From Drosophila persimilis (Eukaryota > Arthropoda > Insecta > Diptera > Drosophilidae): a stretch of DNA of 64,000 nt. Shown here one piece after another: positions 31,465 to 41,720 of this stretch. A model generated the notes under the pieces. It saw only the letters and a list, made by a program, of their open reading frames with translations, was not told the origin of the DNA and made no database searches. Position 1 is the stretch's first letter. The number at the start of each line of letters is the position of its first letter. The translations under genes were made by a program, and so were the position numbers. The DNA lies in NCBI RefSeq assembly GCF_003286085.1, contig NW_020825411.1, forward strand, positions 350,001 to 414,000. The letters are read 5' to 3'.

Positions 31465-32127
31465 TCGGCAGGCTGATCTGCGAGGAGGAGCAGTTATCCG
31501 CAGTAGTGGAGGTCGCGGGCGTGGAGCTGCAAGCCACGGTGGATACAGGAGCCACCAGCAGTTTCGTGAGCCGCGAGCTGGCGGACCGACTGAGGGGTGA
31601 AGGCCGGGAGGTGGCGGCAAGGAAAAGGGTGAGGTTGGCAGATGGCCATAGCCAGGAGATCACACACCAGATCGAAACGAAGGTAGGCTTTGGGAACAAG
31701 GAGATCCCAATGGTGCTACTCGTATTGCCGGGTGTGATCGACGAGTTAGTGTTGGGATGGGATTTCCTCCGCGCGGTCGGGGCAGTGGTGACCTGTGCAG
31801 GACACAGGGTGGTGATCCCTGCCCAAGATCGGGAACGAGGAGGACAGGAGGAAAGACTGTCAGTGGCGAAGGCCGAAGCTGGAGAGACAGGACCGGAATA
31901 CGCCAACAAGACGGACACGACCCTAAGAACGGCCGCCCGAGAGGTGGCGGAAAGCACAAACGGGAATGAGGGGGCGAGGGAAGAGCCAGTGGAGGACTTC
32001 TTGGCCCGAGAGTTGGAGGCGTTTGCCAAGATCGAGGGGGTGTCTAATGTGGCGGTGCATACAATCACCATGAGTGACCCGCAACCGATTAAACAAAGGT
32101 ATTACCCAAAGAACCCCAAAATGCAGA
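31350..32127 (+). CDS. Osvaldo-like protease and start of reverse transcriptase, truncated
   Basis: The -1 frame relative to gag. It carries a protease active site DTGATSSFVSREL (near 31540) and the second motif ELVLGWDFLRAVG (near 31745), then an acidic linker and the reverse-transcriptase entry motif HTITMSDPQPIKQRYYPKNP. It stops being element sequence at ~32127; the last codons are read from copia antisense. The open frame extends back to 30873, but the part before ~31350 lies under gag. Reverse transcriptase and integrase are absent. Confidence 0.8.
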
Positions 32128-34333
32128 CTTCAGTTGATGAAGCTGCCACTGAATTCTGTCTTTTTGTATTCCAACAAATTAAATTGGAATCGAACATTTT
32201 AAACAAATAACCCGTTGTACTTTTTCTATCAATCTCATTACTACCCCAATCGGAGTCTACATAGCCAACTAATGTATTTTCAAATGATGTATTCTTTTTA
32301 AATATAAGCTTCATATCAATAGTTCCCTTTAAATATCTAATAACCCTTTTTAAACATTGCCATAACTCAGCATTGTTCTTGCTACTATATCTACTCAAGA
32401 TATTTACAGCGGTAGCTAAATCTGGTCGTGTACACAGCATTATGTACATTAAACAGCCAATAAGGTTACGACATGGAGCATTGCAGTCTTCATCTGAGTT
32501 AAGTAACTCATAATTTAGTTTATTTAGTAATGGAGTACTGACTGAATTGCAACTATCCATGTTAAATTTATTTAAAATTCTTTTTACATATTCAGCTTGA
32601 CTCAAATATATTTTGTCTTCAAACATTTCTACTCTGATACCGATAAAATGTTTTATCTCATTTAAGTCAGTCATTCTAAATCTTTCGCTTAAATAATTTT
32701 TGAAATTATTCATTCTATCCATAACCCTTGTCGCTATTACTACATCATCAACATATAATAATACATATATGTTTTTCTTTATGTCACCTCTATCAAGAAT
32801 ATATATGCAACGATCCACGGGAGAGTTTACAAAATCGAATCCTTTCAATGCTTGCTCAAATACTTGAAACCAGCATCTAGCTGCTTGTTTGAGCCCATAA
32901 ATGGCTTTGTTCAGTTTGCATACATGCCCAGCACCGCATAATACGCCCTGAGGAGGCCGCATATATATCTCCTCACTTAATGTACCATTGAGGAAAGCTG
33001 TTTTAACATCCATCTGATGGACTTTCAAATTAAATTGGACTGCCAATGATAGTACGAACCTAAAACTGGCAATTCTAGCAACGGGAGCAAATGTTTCTTC
33101 ATAGTCTACTTGGTACTTTTGAGTAAATCCTCTTGCAACCAGTCTAGCTTTGTATTTTATTGGGACTCCTAGTTCATTATATTTAATGGAAAATACCCAT
33201 CTACTGTCTACAATATTTTTGTTTTCTTGCTTCTTTATAATTGTCCAGGTGTTATTAATTTCATGGGCATTTAACTCTGTATTTATTGCCTCCTCCCAAT
33301 CAGATTTATCATTCCTAAAATTTATTTCATCAAAGGAATTTGGAACTTCATCAAACATTATATGGGCATTTAATATAAATTTGTTAAAGCTTTTATCATG
33401 TTCTTTATAAGAAACCTTCGGCTTAGACTTTAACCTCTCACTTTTTCTACTAATTATATTAGTATCCTTATTTTCTTCACGACAATTATCTGGCTGATCA
33501 GCTTTTTCACAATCCTTACTCTCATTCGGGATATATAATTCCTTACTATCATTCAGGAAATCAGTTTTTCTTTTCCTACTTTCATTCGGAAAATTCTGCT
33601 TTTCGCATTCCTTACTCTCATTCAGGATTTCACATTCCGTACTTTCATTCGGGAAATTAAACTGATCACATTCCTTACTCTCATTCAGGATTCCACATTC
33701 CGTACTATCATTCGGGAGATAAAACTGATCACATTCCTTACTCTCATTCAGGATTCCACATTCCGTACTATCATTCGGGAGATAAAACTGATCACATTCC
33801 TTACTCTCATTCAGGATTCCACATTCCGTACTATCATACGGGAAATTAAGCTGATCAGATTCCTTACTCTCATTCAGGAATTCTTGTTGACTTCTTTCCT
33901 TACTCTCTTTCGGGAAATCTGTTTCAAATTTTACTTCTCTAGAATAAAGCATATTAGTCTCGTCTACGACAACATCTCTTGCAACAATAACTTTTCCTTT
34001 AATGACATCCCACAATTTGAGTCCATTTTGTTCATACCCTATCAAGATAGCTTTGAATGATTTTTCATCAAATTTACCTTTTTTAATTTTGTTGTGCACA
34101 TACACGGTTGAACCGAACACTCTTAAAAATTTTAAATTGGGCTTTCTATTGTGCCACAGCTCATATGGGGTCATTTTACAATCACCAAGTGCTTTGCTTG
34201 GAATTCTGTTGATTAGATATGTTGCAGTTAGCACAGCTTCATCCCAAAAACTTTTGTCTAATTTTGCACCATTTACCATAGCACGAGCTTTCTCTGTAAT
34301 GGTTCTTATCATTCGCTCCGAAACACCATTCAA
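32102..34333 (-). CDS. pol: copia pol: end of integrase, repeat linker, reverse transcriptase, RNase H start
   Basis: 743 codons. The integrase C-terminal part (NGVSERMIRTITEKA) leads into a linker with repeated NESKECDQFYLPNDSTECGIL units, then the copia reverse transcriptase (KARLVARGFTQ, KTAFLNG, YVDDVV box near 32745) and the first half of RNase H (YVDSDWGSNEIDRKSTTGYLF). The frame ends in the nested element. The upstream copia frame continues at 34239-35357 after a one-base shift near 34340. Confidence 0.92.
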   Translation of the reverse strand: MNGVSERMIRTITEKARAMVNGAKLDKSFWDEAVLTATYLINRIPSKALGDCKMTPYELWHNRKPNLKFLRVFGSTVYVHNKIKKGKFDEKSFKAILIGYEQNGLKLWDVIKGKVIVARDVVVDETNMLYSREVKFETDFPKESKERSQQEFLNESKESDQLNFPYDSTECGILNESKECDQFYLPNDSTECGILNESKECDQFYLPNDSTECGILNESKECDQFNFPNESTECEILNESKECEKQNFPNESRKRKTDFLNDSKELYIPNESKDCEKADQPDNCREENKDTNIISRKSERLKSKPKVSYKEHDKSFNKFILNAHIMFDEVPNSFDEINFRNDKSDWEEAINTELNAHEINNTWTIIKKQENKNIVDSRWVFSIKYNELGVPIKYKARLVARGFTQKYQVDYEETFAPVARIASFRFVLSLAVQFNLKVHQMDVKTAFLNGTLSEEIYMRPPQGVLCGAGHVCKLNKAIYGLKQAARCWFQVFEQALKGFDFVNSPVDRCIYILDRGDIKKNIYVLLYVDDVVIATRVMDRMNNFKNYLSERFRMTDLNEIKHFIGIRVEMFEDKIYLSQAEYVKRILNKFNMDSCNSVSTPLLNKLNYELLNSDEDCNAPCRNLIGCLMYIMLCTRPDLATAVNILSRYSSKNNAELWQCLKRVIRYLKGTIDMKLIFKKNTSFENTLVGYVDSDWGSNEIDRKSTTGYLFKMFDSNLICWNTKRQNSVAASSTEVCILGFFG
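33608..33885 (-). repeat. 63-bp in-frame tandem repeats in copia integrase-RT linker
   Basis: About four units of 63 bp (21 codons) encoding NESKECDQFYLPNDSTECGI-type repeats, with further diverged units on each side. Confidence 0.85.
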
Positions 34334-35357
34334 CTGAGGTGTATGGCACTGTCAAATGATAACTTATTCCTTTATTAACGCAGAACTCACGCATTTCATT
34401 CGACAAGTATTCTCTACCGTTGTCAATATACAAATTGACAATCTTGAAATTAAAATGAGCCTCGCTCTTTGCTACAAAATCTTTAAATACATTAAATACA
34501 TCTGATTTATATTTTAACAAATAGGTTACACAATAATGTGTAAATTGATCTACGAAGATCACAAAATAATTTTTATCGTCTAGTGTAACTGGTTTAATGG
34601 GGCCACATACATCTGAATGTATTACAAACAAGGGTCGTTTTATATAACTTTTATCTTTAGATTGCTTAAATGGCAACCTAGCCTGTTTCCCATTTAAACA
34701 TGACTCACAAACTTCATCTGATATTTTTAAATTAACAAGAAGATTACTGTCATTAAATAAATTATTATTATTTATTTCAAGCAATTTTGCATTGCTTATA
34801 TGCCCCAACCTCTCATGCCATAATCGATAATTATTTTTGTTCCTAGCATCTACACTGTATGCTTGGAATTTGACTACAGGTATATCCAACATACCTGTAT
34901 GTTTAACAACACTTACTCCATTTTTTGATATGGAGACACCACCACAGTCAAACTTAATTGACATCCCTGCCTGTTGCAGACTCTTGACAGACATGAGGTT
35001 TCCTGCTGCCTCCTTGCAGTAGAGCACATCCTCCAGTGTGATATTGTGTCCATTGTGCAGCCGCACAATTCCACGCTTAGTGGCATATAAAAACTCGCCT
35101 TCTTTTGCCACAGCGATTTTAATTGGCTGCTCCAGTTCGATGCAATCGGCGTACAGCGAGTCATCATTGATCAAATGATCCGTTGCACCAGAATCGAGTA
35201 TAAAACCGAGTTCATTATTTATCTGATCACTCTTTTTCATTTTCCGCATCATAAATGCGAACCCGTGGCCCGATGCTGCAAGCTGAGCTTGTTTATTATG
35301 TTTATAATTTTCTTTGTTTTGATTTAACCTTATAAACTGGTAACAGTCTTTTTTCAT
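34239..35357 (-). pseudogene. copia protease and integrase
   Basis: 372 codons. A protease active site (LDSGATDHLI) is followed by the integrase zinc region (HERLGHISNAKLL) and integrase core (HSDVCGP, YIDNGREYLSNEM). A one-base frameshift near 34340 separates it from the rest of pol. Upstream, a TGA near 35470 cuts it from gag, and the copia zinc knuckle CHHCGKEGHMKKDC lies just ahead at ~35345-35390. Confidence 0.88.
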
Positions 35358-35477
35358 GTGCCCTTCTTTGCCACAGTGATGGCATTTAATATTACTTCTA
35401 GCTTTTCCCTTAAATAATATCTTTTGCCGTGTGTTTCTAGATCCAAACGTTTTACGATTATTAAAATTGTTATTATT

Positions 35478-36051
35478 TCATACAACTGCCTTCATGACTT
35501 TACTACTTGTATCAGTACTTTCATTTCTTAATTTGGTCTCGTAGTCGAACAATTTATTTTTTACAAACGCTAATGATAGAGTTTCATCTGACAAAGTTTC
35601 GATTGCCGTGATGACACCATTATAGGTTGAAGGTAGAGTCTGCAGCAAATGTGCCACTTTGTCCATCTCATCCATTTTTGCGCCCGCCCCTAACAACTCA
35701 CTCACTGTTTCATCAAAAGTAACAAAATGACTCGAAAGTGTCATTTCACTTGAGAGTTTGAGTGTTATTAAACGTTTACGTGCAGCTAATTGCGACGCAA
35801 GGCTTCTTCAGAATATCACGTGCCGAAATGTCGCCTGCCGCGAAGTTTAGAAATGCGTCGCCTAAATATTGAATTAAAATGCTCTTTGCACATCGCTCTG
35901 CCTTTTTCCAATTATCATCTACTTCGTTAGGCATTATGTTATCGACTACTTGGAGCACCTCTAATTCAGCAAACAAAGCTCTGATTCTAAATTTCCATAT
36001 AGAATATTTCTCGCCACAAAAAGGCTTAATATGTTGCTTATTTCTTTCCAT
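35478..36051 (-). pseudogene. gag: copia gag, frameshifted
   Basis: 35776-36051 encodes the copia Gag N-terminus (NIMPNEVDDNWKKAERCAKS type), starting at ATG 36051 soon after the primer site. 35478-35744, in another frame, continues it ([21 protein letters not shown]). A frameshift near 35780 and a TGA near 35470 break it. The product would form the copia particle. Confidence 0.88.
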
Positions 36052-36166
36052 TTTCTATGTATGTATATATTATACACACACACACTATAAAAAAAAACTA
36101 CACAAGAACGCACGCGGAACTAATTTCACAACTATTTGTTATTAATTTAATTTATTTAAATTGGCG

Positions 36167-36184
36167 TGGACTGGGCCCATAACC
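36167..36184 (-). promoter_or_regulatory. copia primer-binding site (initiator tRNA-Met)
   Basis: Minus strand GGTTATGGGCCCAGTCCA directly after the 5' LTR. It matches the known copia site that pairs with an internal half-molecule of initiator tRNA-Met instead of the tRNA 3' end. Confidence 0.88.
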
Positions 36185-36433
36185 TATTGGTAGACTAGCT
36201 ATGACAATTAGTAAACGGAAGACAGTACCAAGTTATGTTTTTCTTTAAAGATTATTTATGTATTTCTTGATTACTTTTTGCTGCAACACCGGTCCACACA
36301 CTTGAGATCACAAAAGAAGAGAGAGGGTCGACACTTCAAGTGTGACCAGACTAACTTATAATAATAATACCTAACATATCGATAATATTATTTAATGTTA
36401 TTATTTGAATGTGGGAATAGGCGTATTCCAACA
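36185..36433 (-). repeat. 5' LTR of copia
   Basis: 249 bp, the partner of 28274-28521, followed on the outside by the CCTTT target duplication (36434-36438). Confidence 0.92.
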
Positions 36434-36438
36434 CCTTT

Positions 36439-37389
36439 TTTAAGGGCTTAGGTCATGCCTGGTACTTGGCAGTGGATATGCAACTATACATAATCTCTCT
36501 GCTTCTGCTGATTGCTCTGTATAAATGGGGCAAAAAGGCGGCTGCTGGCATTGTAGTGCTGTTGCTTCTAGTCACGACCTGCCTCTTTGTCACGATGATG
36601 GTCAACAATGAATCAATGCTCACGAAGTAAGTCCACGATCTTTCTATTTGCATTTGAAGTTATTAAGCCTCATTTAATTCAGGAATGGAAGTAAAGGAGG
36701 TGATGGTTTGGATGTCTATGGATCCACACACACGCATGCGGGTCAATGGCTGACTGGATTTCTCTTCGGGTACTTCTTGCACCTGAATCGTGGAAGGAAG
36801 CTCCAGCTAAGCCGCATCCAAGTTTAGGGCTCCTCCTCTAACCATACTCGAGGAGTCTCTCTACTACACGCTTACCCGGGTGGGCTGGCCCCTAGCGCTG
36901 TGTTGGATCATCTTTGCCTGCATGCAGGGCTATGGCGGTCTGGCAGACAGTTTCCTATCCTCGCCATTGTGGCAGCCACTCTCGAGACTCTCCTATTCCG
37001 TGTACATCTGGAATATGTTCACTCTGGAAGTAAACAGCAGAATTCTACGGACCAATACATATTTTTCGAACTACAACTTTGTAAGTTTTGTTTTGGATAG
37101 TTGAAGGAAACTAGTGGATTATAACAAATGTATAATATTTTATGCTTTGCAGATGCTTAATTTCTGGTCTGTCATTGGGATCACTATTTTGATGTCGTAT
37201 GTGTTTTATGTTATCATTGAGGCTCCTTTTGGCGGACTCGATAGTCTTCTACGAACCCGGCAGCCACGATCTCCAAGCGAACAAAAGCAGTCGTCAGTAG
37301 ATGTCCAGCAGGATCAGTTTAATGTCGGAAGGAATCTGGATGAACCTGAAAAGCCTAAGGAAGAAGCCACAACGACTGTTTCAGAATAG
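36439..37389 (+). pseudogene. NRF-6-like acyltransferase gene A, 3' exons
   Basis: Multi-pass acyltransferase-3 sequence of the NRF-6 ('nose resistant to fluoxetine') family. 36450-36628 encodes VDMQLYIISLLLLIALYKWGKK..., ending at a GTAAGT donor. 36683-37083 encodes GFLFGYFLHLNR... and LSRLSYSVYIWNMF, ending GTAAG. The last exon, 37153-37389, encodes GITILMSYVFYVIIEAPFGGLDSLLR and a hydrophilic tail. Compared with copy B, ~85 bp are missing near 36826, which shifts the frame and removes one membrane segment. With no 5' exons, this is a pseudogene. Such proteins sit in membranes and are thought to move or acylate lipids; the substrate is unknown. Confidence 0.8.
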
Positions 37390-37586
37390 TTAAATGTAAG
37401 ATGCTAATAGTCGTGTTTTGTCTTTCCCATATTTAGATCCAGTATGGTTTTCTTGTATTCAATGACTTTTCGCCGACCAGACATGTTTAAGTTTGCTATT
37501 AAGTTAAGACTTTGAAGCCACTTGAGATATTAGATCTAACAAATAACTATTCGACAAGCGCTTTACTCACAAATTCAACTAATAAA

Positions 37587-38283
37587 CGAGGGGGAACGTT
37601 GTGAGTTGCTGCGGACACCGCAACTCTACATTTATTCCCGATACTTAGTCAGTATGGCTCTCCTCCGGCAGAGGCCGCTAATACTAAACGACACGACAAA
37701 GAGTGCGTGCGAGAGAGACAGAAAATCAGTCAGAGCGTGACGTCGGGCGCTGCGTAGCCACTGCAAATTGATTTCTTGCTTTTGGCTACAAAAATGATCC
37801 GATCTGATCCAGATTCAGCGATCTGATAGATATGGTCACTATCCATGATTCTGCGTTTTTAGTTTTCTCGAATGTGCAATATTGTGAATGCAACAGATTT
37901 TCGTCCTTTGTGGGGGCGGAAGGAGGTGGGGCGAAATTCTGAAATATAGGTTTTATAGTGAGAAAAATTTGGTTACTCTAGACTTAATTGTCTCTGAGAT
38001 TTGTGGATACCACAGATTTTTGCCCTTTGGGAGGGCAGAAGTGGGCGGGGCAAAGTTTTGAAATATTTTTGTAGCAGTGACATATCACAGAAGTCTGGAT
38101 CCAAAATATCGTTGCTATAACTAGCTGTATATAGGACGGACAGACAGACAGGGCTCAATAGATTCGGATATTGATGCTGATCAAGAATATATATACTTTA
38201 TGGGGTCGGAAACGATTCCTTCTGGACGTTACACACATCCACTTTTACCACAAATCTAATATACCCCAATACTCATTTTGAGT
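37587..38283 (-). mobile_element. DINE-1/INE-1-like Helentron, inverted copy
   Basis: The minus-strand copy runs from the ATACCCCAATACTCA-type 5' end (38283) through the core (CGTCCAGAAGGAATCG) and a short remnant of the GTCY tract to the 3' end ...GTTCCCCCTCG at 37587. Near the 3' end is a hairpin-capable GAGTTGC...GCAACTC. Non-autonomous DINE-1 elements are thought to be mobilised by Helentron Rep/helicase. Confidence 0.8.
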
Positions 38284-38529
38284 AGCGGTTATAAAAATTA
38301 TACTCTTCCAAGTAATCTCTTCCATTGTCTATACTTATTGTATTCTTTGTTCTCGTACTATAATTATCATGTCAGAACACGATCGGCAACTAAAACCGAA
38401 AATAAATTGGTTGATTATTTACATAGAACATATTTTATACGAAATTATACGTAAGCGCCAGAGGTTGTATCGCAGTCGATGACTGCAGTAGGGATTTTCT
38501 CCGTTTTGTTTTTTTTTGCATCTGTTTGC
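38284..38529. other. Spacer between opposed DINE-1 copies
   Basis: About 250 bp of AT-rich sequence with no gene, repeat or motif I can support, lying between the inverted DINE-1 and the 5' end of the split one. Confidence 0.5.
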
Positions 38530-38742
38530 AAAATGAGTATTGGGGTATATTAGATTTTTGGTAAAAGTGGATGTGTGTAACGTCCAGAAGGAATCGTTTC
38601 CGACGCCATAAAGTATATATATTCTTGATCAGCATCAATAGCCGAGTCGATTGAGCCCTGTCTGTCTGTCCGTCCGTCCATCCGTCCGTCCGTCTGTCCG
38701 TCCTCTTCAGCGCCTAGTGCTCAAAGACTATAAGAGCTGCTG

Positions 38743-39056
38743 TGGCGCTACAGACTGTAATCACAAATGGGAATATCAATAGCCGGGCGAAAGGGCTGCA
38801 CACGAGTATGTCCACTTCCGGGCCGAGTCTTATGCCGACGCCTCCCTTGGCCCCCTTCGCACAGGTAGTCTTGACCCTGTTTACATATCGGGGCTTGCTC
38901 GGGTTGCCCGTGTGGCAAGGGATTGAAATCGGAGGCGTACCCCAACCAGCGCCCAAAAGAGCCCTGAAAATGGATGCTTCTACGGATTCTGGATCAGGTA
39001 TAATGGGTCGTGGATCGTGGATGATGACGCTTTTGTTGTGTTGTTTTGATCACTGA
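38743..39056 (+). other. Candidate captured exon fragment, unrecognised
   Basis: An open stretch directly after the 5' half of the split DINE-1. In one frame it encodes a Ser/Pro/Thr-rich sequence (MSTSGPSLMPTPPLAPFAQ) with a possible donor CAG/GTAGTC near 38867, or reads on to 39056. GC-rich codon use differs from the flanking DINE-1. The minus strand is also partly open. I do not recognise a product, and both strand and exon limits are uncertain. Confidence 0.3.
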
Positions 39057-39614
39057 ATCAATAAGAGTACAGTGAATATTTAATGATTCATTTGTTGCCG
39101 CTTCTGGTGGATTCCGTGCCTCCGAAGTGCGTATGCGGGGGCCTGCAATTGGTGGCAACAAAGGCCCCACGGCTGCCACAATCGCTGCTGCAGCGGAAAT
39201 GTTTTGCTGCTGCTGCATGCTCTCCTCCTCCGATTATTATTGAATAAATTGCAGAACAAATATGCAGCGAAATAAAAATAATAATAAATGCAATAACGGG
39301 GATGAACGATGAGCAATTGGACTCCCGTCCAAACGGAACGGATCGTAATATGCATAAACGATATATCTGATCGACTGGAAACTCTTGTTTGAATTTGACT
39401 TTGAATTTCGAATATTTCGGCATATATTTTCATTGCGTCCAAAAACGGAGAGACGATTCCGTGCATTACGATTCTGGCATCAACGAAAATAGATGCCCAA
39501 ATGGAAGTGCAAACATCTCTGAGGGGAGGAGTGGAGTGTCGGGCGTGTGGACGTTTGTCTTCTGTCAGTGTGTGATTGGATACTGCTTGCTGCTTTCTGC
39601 TCGATGGCTTCCCC

Positions 39615-40666
39615 CTAGATCACGAGGTGCAGGCGTATCTGGAACACCAGCTCCTCGACGGTCTTCTTCAGGAGCGCCGCCAAAGACAGGATGAATCCCA
39701 GGAGGCTGAGGGAGAACAGCCAGGGAGTGGTCATGAGCACGGCAAAGAAGACGAGCGTCTCGTCGCCCCGGGCATTGGCCATGCGCCACAGCAACTGGCG
39801 CTGGATGGTGCGCAGCTTGAACTTGCTGTTCCACAATCGGAGGCGCATCGAGCCGACGGTTTCGTTGACGACCACAGTCTTCTCGACCAGCCAGAACACC
39901 GCGCAGCACAGCATCTGCATCACCAGCAGCACGACCTTGACCACAGCGGTCTCCAAGAGGAGGTGGTACAAGGCCACCATGCGCTGACTGTGCTCCGGCT
40001 GCATTGTGGAGAGCACGACTGCGCCGAGGGACTCCAGCGGAGAGACCCTGGGGGAAGGGCCGTCGGAGAGCTCCTCCCACTCCGAGTCCGACTCGGTGCG
40101 CTCTATCGAGCTGAACTCGCTCTGGCCCTGACAGGAGCACGACTCCTCCTCTTGGTCCTCCTCGGTGGGCATCGAGTAGTCGCCCTCGTAGTCGCCGTCG
40201 TAGCGGCCGTCGGAGTACTCTTTGTGCGGGCCGTCGTAGTAGTCTCCGCGGCTGTCCGGAGAAGCGCCGGCTGTCCAGAGGGAGCTCAACACGGGCGGTG
40301 GTCCCATCGATGCCATCTGTGGCACAGCATTGAATCTGCAGGGGAGCCGGGGGTAAGTTATGTCCTAGGGGGAAGGGGAGTCTGAGCTGCTGCCGCTCAC
40401 CCATCTGAATCACCCATCGGAGGGAAGGTGGGGGGGTGTGCGCGACCTATTGGACCCATTGGGCGCGAAAGCAGAAGACTAGTGTGGATTTGGCCTAGGA
40501 AGGGCATCGCATTGAGTCCATTCTTGTCGCCGGAACCTTCGGGGGGGACCTGCAGCTCCGGCTGCTGCTGCTGATGCTGGTCGGTAAAGTCGAAGGATCC
40601 CATGGATCCGAAAATACCCCGCGAAAGGGTGAATGGGGAACGTGGATTATTAATAGTTGGATTCAT
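39615..40666 (-). CDS. Two-exon gene, unrecognised membrane protein (unit 1)
   Basis: Coding exons 40401-40666 and 39615-40335, joined across a 65-nt intron with a GTGAGC donor and a CCCCTGCAG acceptor. The frame is kept exactly and gives ~328 residues. A CTCACAG acceptor-like site 15 nt before the ATG suggests a further 5' UTR intron. The N-terminal ~90 residues are Pro/Gln-rich. The middle is acidic, with Tyr/Asp/Gly repeats (DGPHKEYSDGRYDGDYEGDY) and a Ser/Glu stretch. The C-terminal third has two hydrophobic segments (VVKVVLLVMQMLCCAVFWLV; then TLVFFAVLMTTPWLFSLSLLGFILSLAALL), suggesting a two-pass membrane protein. The frame has no stops and normal splice sites. It lies wholly inside a split DINE-1. 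Whether it is expressed or is a captured copy of a gene elsewhere cannot be told here. Confidence 0.65.
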
Positions 40667-41720
40667 CTTATTCCAGCACCTGTGAGGAAATATTCGTTCA
40701 TGGGCTTTGTTTTGTATTTGAATTTTTATTTACTTTATGTTCCCTGTACTTTCGATATTTGTACTGAATGATTCCCAGAGCCAGTTCTGAACGGCTCCAA
40801 GTGATAGTTCAGGGCCCACTTCGATGTTGTGTTCCTAACAGATTCTCCCTTCTTTTCAGGTCTCCCCACCCCACCCCACAACGCCGCAAAAATATTTCAA
40901 AACTTCGCGCCGCCCACTTCCGCCCCACAAAGAACGAAAATCTGTGGCATCCACGTTTTTAAAGATACGATAAAACCAAAAAAGGCAGAATCGTAGAGGA
41001 TGTTTATATGTTCTAGAATGTAAAATCTCATCCAGATCGTATAATTATTATAGCCAGAATCAAGAATACAATTTTATTTTTCCTCGCTCTGTCTCTCTCA
41101 AAAACACAGGTTTCATGGTCGGTTTTGCCAGTTGCAAAATATGAGTTCAAGGATCTCAGAACCTATAAGAGCCAGAGCAACCAAATTTGGTATCCATACT
41201 CCTGTGATATCGGACCTTGACTGTTTCGTGTCCAAATTTCGGCACACCCCCTTCCGCCCCCGCAAAGGACGAAAATCCACAAATCTCAGAGACTATTATC
41301 GCTAGAGTAACAAAATTTGGTATCCGCACTTCTGTTAGATCTCACTATAAAACCTATATTTCAGAATTTCTCCCCACCCCCTTCCGCACCCACAAAGGAC
41401 GAAAATCTGTTATATTCACAATATTGCACATTCGAGAAAACTAAAAACGCAGAATCATAGATAGTGACCATATCTATCAGATCGCTGAATCTGGATCAGA
41501 TCGGATCATTTTTGTAGCCAAAAGCAAGAAATCAATTTGCAGTGGCTACGCAGCGCCCGACGTCACGCTCTGACTGATTTTCTGTCTCTCTCGCACGCAC
41601 TCTTTGTCGTGTCGTTTAATATTAGCGGCCTCTGCCGGAGGAGAGCCATACTGACTAAGTATCGGGTATAAATGTAGAGTTGCGGTGTCCGCAGCAACTC
41701 ACAACGTTCCCCCTCGTTTT

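Larger units (their letters stand above)
29192..32127 (+). mobile_element. Truncated Osvaldo-like Ty3/gypsy element nested in copia
   Basis: A plus-strand element: 872-bp 5' LTR, primer-binding site, gag, protease and the first residues of reverse transcriptase. It then breaks off at ~32127 (PKNPKMQ) back into copia RNase H. There is no 3' LTR. About five bases of copia between the two flanks are missing and no target duplication is present, so the element was either truncated after insertion or inserted abnormally. Confidence 0.85.
28274..36433 (-). mobile_element. copia (Ty1/copia) element, near full length, with nested insertion
   Basis: LTRs at 28274-28521 and 36185-36433, the initiator-tRNA-Met primer site, gag-pol in one direction, and the purine tract at 28522-28531. 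Both outer ends carry CCTTT (28269-28273 and 36434-36438), a 5-bp target duplication. The element lies in the intron of NRF-like gene A. Coding sequence is interrupted by a nonsense codon, frameshifts and an Osvaldo-like insertion at 29192-32127. Confidence 0.93.
38530..41720 (+). mobile_element. DINE-1-like Helentron split by 2.15 kb of gene sequence
   Basis: The 5' half, 38530-38737, has the start GAGTATTGGGGTATATT, the core, a (GTCY)n tract at ~38656-38702 and CTCAAAGACTATAAGAGC. The 3' half, 40886-41720, resumes at GCAAAAATATTTCAAAAC and runs to GTTCCCCCTCG. In the unsplit DINE-1 at 62757-63815 these two points are only ~45 bp apart. Here 38738-40885 replaces that segment and contains spliceable coding sequence unrelated to transposons. 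This is the geometry of gene capture by a Helitron-type element, though insertion into a resident copy by another route is possible. Confidence 0.7.

Noticed and set aside
39565..40413. Long overlapping open frames (282 codons minus, 269 codons plus) over the two-exon gene
   Set aside because: They are antisense or other-phase shadows of GC-rich coding exons. The spliced minus-strand frame with consensus splice sites and hydrophobic segments explains the region better.
37587..41720. Opposed DINE-1 copies as ends of one large inverted-repeat transposon
   Set aside because: Each DINE-1 has its own 5' and 3' ends, and the second is itself split. Helentrons do not use long terminal inverted repeats, so two separate copies are simpler.
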